Shown in pieces: positions 51,963 to 61,910 of a stretch of 64,000 bases of DNA (position 1 is the first letter of the stretch; each line of letters starts with the position of its first letter). The notes beneath the pieces were generated by a model, which did no database searches, was not told where the DNA came from, and worked only from the letters and a program-made list of their open reading frames with translations. Source of the stretch: Chamaea fasciata (taxonomy: Eukaryota > Chordata > Aves > Passeriformes > Sylviidae). Position numbers and translations under genes: made by a program. The stretch is taken from contig JARCOQ010000003.1 of the NCBI GenBank assembly GCA_029207755.1, forward strand, positions 84,525,994-84,589,993, given 5' to 3'.

Positions 51963-52862
51963 TTGAGGGGTTCAAGATGACAGATTTGATCAGATTGTGC
52001 TAGACTGAGTTTACAGCTGTTACTTGGCAGGCTAGTACTTGCTTTTCCTAGCTCAGATGATGGCATATTTGCTCCCTTACCTGCTCCATTACTTTATCCC
52101 TTTCTTGCTGTACATTGAATTCCAGGGCAAGTTAATGGCCCCTTTCTGCTTTTGCTGCTTCCTGTGTTGTTTACCACTTTGTTTTGTATTGTCTGGGAAA
52201 GCTACAATAAAAGCACGGTTCTGAGGCCAGGCCTGGTATTTGCCCTTGCATTGCTGCCTCCCAGTCTCTGGAGAATTCTGTGATGAACCAGCAGCAGTTC
52301 TTGCTCTCCTCAGCCACTTTTTGGGGAGAGTGAAGCACCTCTCCCTTCTACGTGGTAGATATTTCCAGCCTTACTGTAATGACCACTCAGTTCCTCGAAG
52401 ATCGCTGCTTAATCAGATGTGGGCCGTGAACCTGAGTTTGTTTTCTCTTAAGGGCAGTCAGATGGTAGGGGCTGTGACACAGGTCTGCCCTGAGGCTGTT
52501 AATCCCTGGGTGGGCCACAGCAGGTACACCTTGAAGCATCAGTAGCAGTGCAAGAGGTTATGCTGGAACACCTGAAAGCATGTGCCCATGGATAAGCCCA
52601 CAGCAGAGCAGCTTCACCCCTAGAGGGACTGCAGCCATGTGTAAGGCTATGTTGGAGAAGGTTTCTTCTGAAGGACTGTGACCATGGATAAATCTATGCC
52701 ACAGTAGTTATAACCCTGAAGAGACTGTAGCTTATAGATAAGGCTCATCTGGAGCAGGGACAACCTGCAGTCTGTGGATAAGGTAGCTAGGTTGGTAGTG
52801 CTGGAAACGTCGGTGGTCCTTTGTTTTGCAGTTTGCCCCATTCTTTTGCAGCCATTAAAAGT
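51963..52862 (+). mobile_element. Partial internal region of the same ERV
   Basis: About 900 bp that continues the leader after the primer-binding site. It ends in a block of degenerate tandem units of roughly 48 bp between about 52545 and 52785 (repeated GACTGCAG/CCATGGATAAG-like phrases). No frame encoding recognisable gag, pol or env protein is left, and no 3' LTR is found to the right, so most of the provirus is missing. The right boundary is approximate. Confidence 0.5.
52545..52785 (+). repeat. Degenerate tandem repeat, about 48-bp unit
   Basis: Around five units, each with a variant of CCATGGATAAGCCCA, then CTGGAGCAG or CTGGAACA-like, then GACTGCAG/GACTGTGA. The same style of unit appears on the - strand in the ERV LTR at 6.2-6.6 kb, which supports a retroviral origin. 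Confidence 0.65.
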
Positions 52863-53749
52863 TAACTAATAATAAAATCATGGTTAGTTTACTACAGTTT
52901 ATGCTTGGATGAAGCCCTGAAGTACTGCTGTAAACAAAAGCCCCATTTGTATTTTGAATATACTGATCATATCTGATAGATAGAGGTAATCAACAGGTAT
53001 TTTACACCCTCAGTTAATTTACTACCATATGCCTTGTGCCATACTTGTTTCTGCCTTTGTTTAATGGAAATTTCCTTTATTAAAATACTGAATTTTGGAA
53101 TACTAGTCCACCGTCCATTTGGTGGTTATTCGTTTCATTCACTTTTGAGTACACTAATTCAACTATCTCATCTTTCTAAACTCCTCCAGTAGTTAATGGA
53201 ACAATGGACTCTTCCAGGATCCTCTTCACTTTGGGATACATTAGCAAGCAGTGAAAGCCAATGGCAGACCTGAAGAACAAAATAGTCAGTGCTGAGAATT
53301 TGACACCCACACTACTAAGTGATTTTTTTTTTTTTCTTCAGAATAGTCCTAATCTGGTCCCACGGACTGAATGTCCATTGCATTTGGAGTGTACTGGGTA
53401 CACTCCTGATCTCCATCTTCCAGTCTATTTGATCTAGACCAAATAAAATTTATGTTTCCTGAGACTGAGTGAATGAGTAATATGAACCAAAGCCCAGAAG
53501 GGGGAAGAATTGGGAATTTATCCTTAAAAGCTCTTCTCTCTTCTAATCCAGGCTAAAACACTAATATAGATGTAGCCTCAAAGCACTGATGTCAGATTAC
53601 AGTTCTGAATTTCTTGCTGTAGCAGTCTCCCCTTTCTTCCTTCCCCACAGAGCAAATCTGTGGAGACCAGCAGCTACTTCATTGCAGAAAAGTTGGATGC
53701 TGAGAGTTATGCTGTGACTTCCATGTGACACCACTGCAGTGTTGACCTT

Positions 53750-54620
53750 CCCTCCTGGCAGGACCAGTTTTTCGAGAGTCTTTTAAAGCAGCCAATTTGT
53801 CAGTCGTTCATCAGATGGCCAAGCTGAATAAGCTCATGTAAATTAAAATGTTTCTAGGTGCTGAGGATAAATCACTTCTTGGTGACTTTAGATATCTTCA
53901 GTGTTTCTGTCAGTATGCAGGTAAGTCAGCTGTGCTCCCTTTATAAATAGACAAATAAAGAGGCACTTCATCAGACCTAGTTTAAATGGCTGATAAAGGA
54001 TTAAGTGCTTAGTTACTTAAAAGTTTCACTTTTTCACCCCTGACTGTAAGGGTACTTACTCTGAGCAACCATTTAGACATATGCAAAGCTGCATGAGAAA
54101 CCCAATTCTCCTTTCCATATTTGAGCCAGACTTCAAAGATATGCTTGAGGGTTGGTTTGTGTTTGGTTCTTTTTGTTGTTGTTTTTGGTGGTTTTGGTTG
54201 TGTTGTTTTGGGGTTTTTTTTGTCAGCTTGAATCACTTCTCATTTTCTGTGATTTTCATACCCCCTGAGCTAACGATGTGTGCTTTCAAGTGTTCTATTC
54301 AGTTTCTGGTGGGTTTTGGCTCACCCAAAATGTCTCACAAACATATCAACCATCACTAGATCTCACCCCATGGTCAGATCTCCAATCCCATTTAATCTCA
54401 GGGCTGCATTCAGAAATACTGATGCCGGAACAAAGTTTAATTTATCTCTTGGTGGATGGTTGGCAGCATTGACAGCCTGCAGCATATTACCATACTGAAT
54501 TATAAAGCCCCTTAAAGGAATAATGAATGCTGCTTACACTGACTTTCTGCCAAAAACATCCCTTTGTAATGTAAATGAAGGAACACAGCAAAGCAGTTAG
54601 ATACACGTCCCACCGCTGTG
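53750..54620. other. Candidate conserved non-coding element(s)
   Basis: Two blocks, 53.75-54.03 kb and 54.24-54.62 kb, have low repeat content, balanced composition and dense AATTAAAAT, CAAAG and TAAT-type motifs. The texture is typical of deeply conserved vertebrate enhancers. A T/G-rich tract separates them. No alignment supports this. Confidence 0.2.
54150..54222. repeat. T/G-rich low-complexity tract
   Basis: GGTTTT/GTTGTTGTTT phrases over about 70 bp. Same class as the tracts at 36.4, 39.6 and 50.7 kb. Confidence 0.8.
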
Positions 54621-55238
54621 TCAGGCTCAAACACACGGCACTGAAAAGGGCTGTTCCTATTCTATCTTTTGAGCCCTAACATGATGTTTACATTACCATA
54701 GGTGCTTTATTTTTTCACTCTGGCACACCCTCAGACCTGTCAAGTATTTCCCTGCTCAAGGACAGCTATGAATGGTGTTAGAGGGTGACAAATTTCATAA
54801 AAATGTAATACAGAAATGAATCATTGTTTTCATCTGAAGCAGAACCGAGAGATGATCATTGCATTCTTGAAACAGTAAGCACCTGCATGAGAGTGAATTG
54901 CATCTGTCAGAGTTTGAACCAAAAAACCCATCCACAGCACTCAATATTGTTACTCATGCAAGGCTGGCAATCTTTATTTTTTTATCTTGTTTTCTTTGAA
55001 GAATTCATTTAATGAACACAAATGTGCATCATGCATTTTTTTCTCCTGTGTTCCACACAATGTTAACAGTACCTTCTGTTCTTAACCTGTAGCCTCCTGC
55101 CACAAGGAAATACCACCACAAACATCACATTGCTTTGATGGTGTTAAGAAAAAACAATGGGGCTTTGTCCTTTTCAACATCAATATCAAGAAGAAAACTT
55201 GCCCCTTTTCTTGCTATACATTTGTTGTAGTGTGGGGA

Positions 55239-55257
55239 TTTTTTTTTTTTTTTTATT
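55239..55257. repeat. T-rich homopolymer tract
   Basis: Run of T ending in TATTATG. No associated retroelement is visible. Confidence 0.85.
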
Positions 55258-55388
55258 ATGGCAATAGTGACAGTATATATCATTTAGTTGTTCTTAGCCT
55301 CTTGGTAAGGATCCTCCTGTCCCCTGACCAAGCTGCATTTACCCTGCAAGGAAACTGTTCTTGCTTCCAGTCCCTAGCCTGGATCAGT

Positions 55389-55419
55389 CTTTTTTTTTTG
55401 TTTGGTTTTTTTTTGTTGG

Positions 55420-55451
<32 letters not shown>

Positions 55452-55468
55452 TTGTGGTTTTTTTTTGT
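55389..55468. repeat. (TTTG)n-like T-rich tract
   Basis: Long T runs broken by G in TTTGTTTG phrases. All three forward frames remain open through it, which is an artefact of the absence of A. Confidence 0.9.
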
Positions 55469-56807
55469 CTTGTCTGCCCTCAGCTCTGCCTGCTGAGTCT
55501 GAATTTGGCTGTGCTCTTTTGCCCATGTCCTGGTTTGTGTTTTGCTTTGTAATGACCTCTAATGTAGCAAATGTAGTGTTTGACGAAGTATCTTAACAGT
55601 TTTATCCACTGTTCTGATTTCATCTGTAGTTATGGTGACAATATGGGCTTTTTTAGTTTTGCTTTTAGTATTTTTTAACAATGCTATTAATCACCATCTA
55701 ATTTGTACTTTGTTCCTCCACAAATTTCGAAATTCCCAGCTCACCTAGGTGAGTTTTCTTCTTTGGAAAAATTGACTCCTCCCAAACATAGCTGCAGGCA
55801 ACCCCCTAATTATGATGTAAGGAAGCATACAGAGCAGTAAATAAAAAAGTACAAAGCATTCACTGTATTTTAGCACATTACCAACAATATTTTGCTGACC
55901 CACTTTGCCACACGCAAAAGGACACTGATGTGCTTATTTACTCATATCTTCATTCAGGACAGAAGTGAGCCCATTTGGATGGATCATTCATCCTGGTCAA
56001 ACAACAGTGTGGAAGCGTGGCAATGTCTTTCCTGAGCTTGTCAAAGACTGCTTGTATTCCAGCTGCCAGGCAGCTTTACGCTGTAATAAGACATGTTACA
56101 AAATGAAACGGGCTAATTCTGCCATAGTGCACACACTCACTGTACTCATAATTTTGTTCACTGCATCAGATTCTTAAAGTGGACATTTGTTAGGTTATTT
56201 GTTAGCACATAACTCAGATTTGTCATATCAAGAAAACATCATCCCTATCCCTTCTTAGCTCTGCTGTATCACTAGAAGCAGAATTTAATCTCTTTCAATT
56301 TGCCATCTTGCATGCTCTGTTGGGATGGCAAGTACACTTCATGTACTGATGGCACCACAGAGAAAAAGAGGGAAAGGCTTTTGCAGGCTCTACTAACATG
56401 TTTTCTTCAAAATAGAGGAACACAATGGCATTATGATGAGGCTGTCCTGTGGTAATCTAAGGAAATCTGTGATAGGAAATATTAAAGGGGCAACAAGATA
56501 AGTAGGGGGGAAAAGATCACTCCTTTCATTCCAGAAAATGTGTGCACCAACAGCTGACAGGGCTTCCTAGGAGGATCCCATTGTGTAAAGTACAACATGC
56601 CTTAGTCCCATCTCAAATCACAGACTGTGGGCCATGTCTTGCTTCTCATCACTCCAAAGCAGTTGAATTCCTCAACTCTGCCATCATCTCCCTCCAGCCT
56701 GGCCACCTTGAAGTCCCACAGAGATTGGCAGGCATGGAGAAGGGTTGTTCTGAGGTGCCATCAAAGACTAAACAGGCAGGGCTGTTTGGACCTGTGTTTT
56801 AAAGGAA

Positions 56808-56836
56808 TAAACTATTCTGTTGTACAGAATAGTTTA
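56808..56836. repeat. 13-bp perfect inverted repeat
   Basis: Arms TAAACTATTCTGT and ACAGAATAGTTTA flank a 3-nt spacer. No terminator role is expected in a vertebrate and no miRNA family is recognised. Confidence 0.85.
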
Positions 56837-59800
56837 ACTAAGTGAACTAACCCAAATGGTTATAAAAATCACTGGGCCTGCAATAATGCAACATGAAAGC
56901 CAGCGTTGTTGGCAGTTTCTCTTTCTGGTTGTGTGTGTTTGCTTGCTTTTGTATCTCAGTCTATGCGTCTTTGCCTTAATCACAAGCTAAAAACCCTGTG
57001 GTTCATCAGAGACCTAATTAAAAATGACTTCCCTGATGAACTTCTTCCCTAGTTTATGTATTTATATAGGTTTTCTACAGATGATGTAGAAAGTATGACA
57101 TGAAAAAGGATGAAAAGCAGGTGGCAGCAGAGACAGTGCTGGCAGTTGTCCCACTTGTCTAATTTGGTCTTGTGTCAGCCTCTAGCTGGAACTAATTCTG
57201 AGAACTTTGTTGAAGATCAATGACTTTAGGCACTTGCAAATTATTCTTGATGAGGTGTATGAAATCCACAATCATCTGCCAAGAAGCAAACTACAGAACT
57301 GCACAAATGCATATCATTTAATCTGGATTTTTTTTCCACTGGTAGGGATCCTATGACTCCCATGAATCACATCAATCTTGACGTCAGTTAGGTCTTTGAA
57401 ATAGCTATGCTGCACCATCCCAACTACATAAATTCACACAGTCATATAAAAACTCAGCTAAGAAAGAATGAGCAGAGTCTGTGGTCCTCAAATAGTGGTT
57501 TATTGGTAATATCTTTTGCAGGGAGAGCATCAGCTCCTAGTCCAGTCAAACGGAAGTGTTACTGCTTGTGCATGCTCCACTTCCAACTGACAGAGGTGGG
57601 TCAAACTTGTGATGGCTCTGTTTTGGTACTGCTTGGCTGCACTCCCAGAGGATGCTCTGACTTTATGCCACCTTAAAGTGAGGCCCTTTAACCCAAGAAG
57701 AGGAGAACGGGATTCATTATTTACTATTCATTATGGATGGAGAAGGCGCTCTGCAAAACTTCTGCTGTGTTTAGGTGAGGAAATAAAGTACAGCAAATGA
57801 CATACTAGAGTAGTGTGATGCTCTGATCTTATAGCCTTTCATACTTTTCTGTTCATCAGAGAGCCAAAGGCTGGCTATTCATTCAGAGACCAAGGAGGAG
57901 GCAGTTTTCTTGTTCGTCTCCTTATCGTTTTGATCTTATGCATAAGAAATTCAATAGGATGTGACAGGAAGGTTAAAGCTCTGTCTCTTCCTAAAGAGAT
58001 TTGTACTCTTGAGTTCTGCATACCTAGCAACAGACACTCTGAAACAAGAGTCCTCTCACTCTCTCACTGGAAGTGTATTGCATGATAGAACCTGATTACA
58101 GATATTCTTCATGCCAGGGAAAGGGATGCTCACCACCAGCTGAGTTGGATGCTCTCTCTGTTCCTATGGTAGCTAGGTACCCAAAAGTCAGTATTTTCAG
58201 AAAACATCAAGAGTGCAGGACTGGGTCATGTCATGTAATTTTTACAGCTTGAAAGTCTGATGTCTAAACCTGAGTTTGCCTAGATCTTGGCTTCCTTTAT
58301 AGTCAGTAGAAACAAATAATATTGTGATTTAGCTAATATATTTTAAATGCCTCTTTCAGCATGATAGGAATTATCCTCTGGAGGTTCATATTTTTCCCTA
58401 TTGGAGTACACAAGGAGTATTGTGTGAGTAGCTCAGGCTTAGCATCTACAGGTTAGACACCTCAGGATGTAAATTCCCTAAAGGAGAAACTTTCTCAGGC
58501 TTCAGAAGGATGTCTCTGTCTCTGTTTAATGACCCAGAGGAGAAAATCACACAGCTTTGGGGGGGGTTGTGCCTACTCTGAGTACACTAAGTCATGTCCT
58601 ACATCTGGCACAGGTGCCTCATTTAGCAATTCTAGAAGTTCAGGACAGGAGATACTGTGTGCTGCCAGGTCAGAAAAGTCCACTTATCCATCAGTTGTCA
58701 GAGGGAGTCTGTAGCACACGTTCCCAACAGAAATACGGATGCTCAGGGACATTAGGGGCAGGATCAAGTTTGTAAAGAAACACCTAAATTTAGTTGTTTA
58801 CACAGAGATGTATGCCAAAAGATAACAAGGGGTGCAATAGTCCATTAGATAAATGGAGCTCTGGTCAAAACAAACCAGCAACTTTCAAAGTGATTCACCC
58901 AACCAACCAGTCACATACAGATGTAGCTTGCCTATGCCTATATATGATAAGCATACACATTTCCTTGGAGACGACCTAGAGTAGCCAAAATATCATAATG
59001 GGGCTGGCAGCTACACCACAGGACCTCCTGAGCCTATGGAGCACCAGCACCCTTCTGCAGCAGAAGATGGATACACTAAGGGATCTCCAAAGGCACTTGG
59101 ATGCCTGCATTTGGGCTTCTGCATCACACTCTCAGTTTGTATTTCAGGGAGAACAATCTTACTAGGTTCCACTGCCAAAATTACTAGCTTGCAAGGTGCA
59201 GTCCAGGAGCACTTCAGCAAAACTTAATGGCATCACCTAATCCTGTGTGAACATCTGGCAAGTGAATGACATTTCTTAGCAGTGATATCAGGCAGCTGAC
59301 CGGTTGATGCACTGTAGACAAGCCTACTACAGAAGAGCTGGTAGTGCCAAGCTGAGTAGCTAGTTCTAGTCCATCACAAGGGTGATGTAGGATTCCAGCT
59401 ATAAATCAAGCTTTTCTGCACAGCATTCATTTAGACCATGTTGCATCCTAGAACCTGGATCAGCTTCCTCTCAAGAGACTAGCTGCAGCCTTACACTATT
59501 TGAAAGACAACAAGCAGAATCTTAGAGGCTTAAGGACTGCACTGAGACTGCCTCTCTGAACACCAAGTCAGATCACCCTAAGTAAAACACTCTTCTATTA
59601 ATTTGTTCTGAAGTGACCTTTTACAGACTTGTAGTGCAAGACACTCCAATAAACAGGACTTTAGTTAAGGTCTTCAGGTTTGTAGTCATAACCCAGCAAA
59701 ATTGAGAGAACTTCCACTGGCTTTACTGAGCTTAATACACTGATCTGTCATGTCTAGCATGATTTATGTGAAGTCTTTTCTTCTCTCTAAATTAATTTCA

Positions 59801-60254
59801 GATTTCAATAGAAACAAATTTAGGCAAATATGCAACCTGACTTATGAGTTTGCAGTTAATCATTTCCAGTGACACTCACTAGAGGGAAATTATGGAGAAC
59901 TTTATAAATTAGATTCACCTTCTATAGCTACTACATCAAGCTTGGCATTTAGTAATCTGGGGCATTACTAGACTGAAGAAGAGAATTAAAATTCACCATA
60001 GTCAAAAAATAAGCAAATGAGGTAACAAACCCCCTAAAAATACCAGCCACAGCTACTGCATACAAAACATTGCCATACCTGTATGACTTTGAACACTCTT
60101 TCAAATATATGTTGGTGTCCATATAAATTTGGACCCTTGACTGAATGTATGTAAATAATACTGTAGCTCCCACACATTTCTGCCATATCAATGCCTTTCT
60201 GCATTTCCTAAATCTACCTTTGTATGTTTAAATATCCACTATGAATCATTTTAC

Positions 60255-60470
60255 ATTAGCTCAACTAAATTTCATTTTACCAATGTTATTTATTTTACCC
60301 TCCTCTGTCATTTATCAAAGTGGTTTTGTAGTCTGCTATATCCTCTACGGATGCATAATCCCTCCCAGCTTCACATCACCTTAATATTAGGTTGGTAAGT
60401 CTCACCACAGTTGTTAATTGACCTCTCTGGTATCCTATTCAAAGCATCCTCCCAAGATAATGATAACGTA
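60255..60470 (-). mobile_element. Probable ancient CR1/L3-like LINE fragment
   Basis: On the + strand there are spaced matches to the reverse complement of old amniote CR1/L3 elements: CTAAATTTCATTTTACCA, TTTTGTAGTCTGCTATATCCTCTAC, CCCAGCTTCACATCACC and the AAGATAATGATAA stretch. Divergence is heavy and there is no coding capacity. Called from the order of these blocks only. Confidence 0.45.
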
Positions 60471-61019
60471 TTGCAATTACCTCATTAAAAATAGTTTTTA
60501 AACAGTTATCATAAGGTATACATGCAGCATTAGCTTTGAGAAAGCAATAGTGTTTCCGCCTTGAAGTCCTCATAAAATCATGTCCTTATCAAAGAAAAAA
60601 AATGCAGCTTTGACTAATCTAGGCTGTTTGAGATGTATATAAATGTATATAATCAGAAGTCAAGTGCTTATTTTTTATAAGCATTATGAAAGTCTATACT
60701 TGATGTACAGTGATTTGCAGACCCCTAGGTCTTCTGTTGTTTTTCACCTGTGTTATGTGACAGTCAAACTACTTGATTTAAACAGGTGCTCCTGGCTTTA
60801 GCATTTAGTCATCTTCCATTGTACAGGAATACTTCAGTGAACTCAAGTGCCATAAATTCACCACCTTCGCAAAAATGACTACCAGTTATGACTGTGAGGT
60901 AATGGAATTGATTTTTTTCTAATTAAGTTATGTCTTGTGGCAATCTGTTCAAGCTCTCAAATACCACACTACAAAGCTATTCAAGGTGCTAAGAGCCCCT
61001 TCATGAATCCCGACTGCCT

Positions 61020-61780
61020 CTAGCTCACAACCAGAACCAGCAATAAGCCACAACCCTGAAAGAAGACATTGATCACAGGAAAAAGACATACCCCTGGCAA
61101 AGGGCAGATCCCTCTCACCATTGGAACAAAACCCACAAAATTCCAGGGAAAGAAAAAAGAAAAAAACCCCACAACGGCTGGCAACCTGGTGGGGAGAAAA
61201 AAAATGGTGCCAGCTCCTGTCTCAAGGAAAAAAAAAACAAAAACAAAACAAAACAAAAAAAAACCCTCGAAAGGTTCACACAGCAGCTCCAGCAAAACAG
61301 ATGGGAACCTGGTGAGTCTCTGGTGTTGGTCCCCTTTTCAAAGTAGGTAAAGCAGGTGGATTTGGTGTTCTTTCTCACACTGGCTCAGCATTTCCCGAGG
61401 TCTGGGGCCAAGATGGAGCAGCCCCCAGCCAATTCTTGTCCCGCTGGTTGTTTTCTCAGATCTCACACCAAAAGCAAACCATACAGTTCACTTTGGAAAA
61501 AAAGCCACCCAAGGATTGCTGCAGCAGCCGCTCCAAGGTTGGGAAAAGTAAAAAAAAAAACAAACCCCTTATTGACCAACAAAAACCAAGCTAGCTAAGT
61601 AGAAAAAAAGGATGAGTCCACATGGTACCAGGGATGCCTGGGGAGTGAGGCTTTGAAAAAGCCCACAGAAGAGCCCCAAGATTCCCATGTCCCCCTGACC
61701 CACCCTAAAGCTACAGCAACCATTTCTGAGCATATAGTAGATGATAACAGCATAGACTTCTCTGCATAAAATCACCCCAC
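61020..61780. other. Unclassified A/C-rich region, possible retroelement remnant
   Basis: About 750 bp with a texture unlike its surroundings: A-runs with CC interruptions, an (AAAAC)n tract at 61227-61265, CAGCAGCCGC, and GGTGCCAGCTCC. It directly precedes a CR1 fragment. It could be an ERV internal or LTR piece on the - strand, but I cannot assign it. Confidence 0.35.
61227..61265. repeat. (AAAAC)n A-rich simple repeat
   Basis: AAAAC and AAAAAAC units over about 40 bp. It is the complement of the T/G-rich tracts seen elsewhere in the window. Confidence 0.9.
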
Positions 61781-61781
61781 G

Positions 61782-61910
61782 GCACCCATCTTGTAGGTGG
61801 GAGTCATATTGATTAACCTCCAGTCATCTGGGACCTTCCTGGTTAACCAGGACTGATGGTAAATGATGGGGAGTGGCTTGGTGACCTCTCCTACCAGTTC
61901 ATTTGTCTCA
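61782..61910 (-). mobile_element. CR1 LINE fragment from the reverse-transcriptase region
   Basis: Reverse complement of CR1 ORF2. GCACCCATCTTGTAGGTGGGAGTCA, TAACCTCCAGTCATCTGGGACCTTCCTGGTTAACCAGGACTGATGGTAAATGATGGGGAGTGGCTTGGTGA match in order the CR1 blocks of that region. The copy is internal, without the 3' tail, so it is a broken remnant. No open frame remains. Confidence 0.85.

Larger units (their letters stand above)
52863..60254. other. Non-coding stretch between the ERV and the ancient CR1/L3-like fragment
   Basis: No exon or RNA gene recognised. It includes T/G-rich tracts at 54.2, 55.25 and 55.4 kb, a candidate conserved block at 53.75-54.62 kb, a donor-like splice site at 53920/53921, and two small inverted repeats (53386-53406 and 56808-56836). 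Open frames in the T/G-rich tracts are low-complexity artefacts. Confidence 0.5.

Noticed and set aside
55230..55596. Phe/Val-rich open frames
   Set aside because: Artefact of a T/G-rich tract lacking A.
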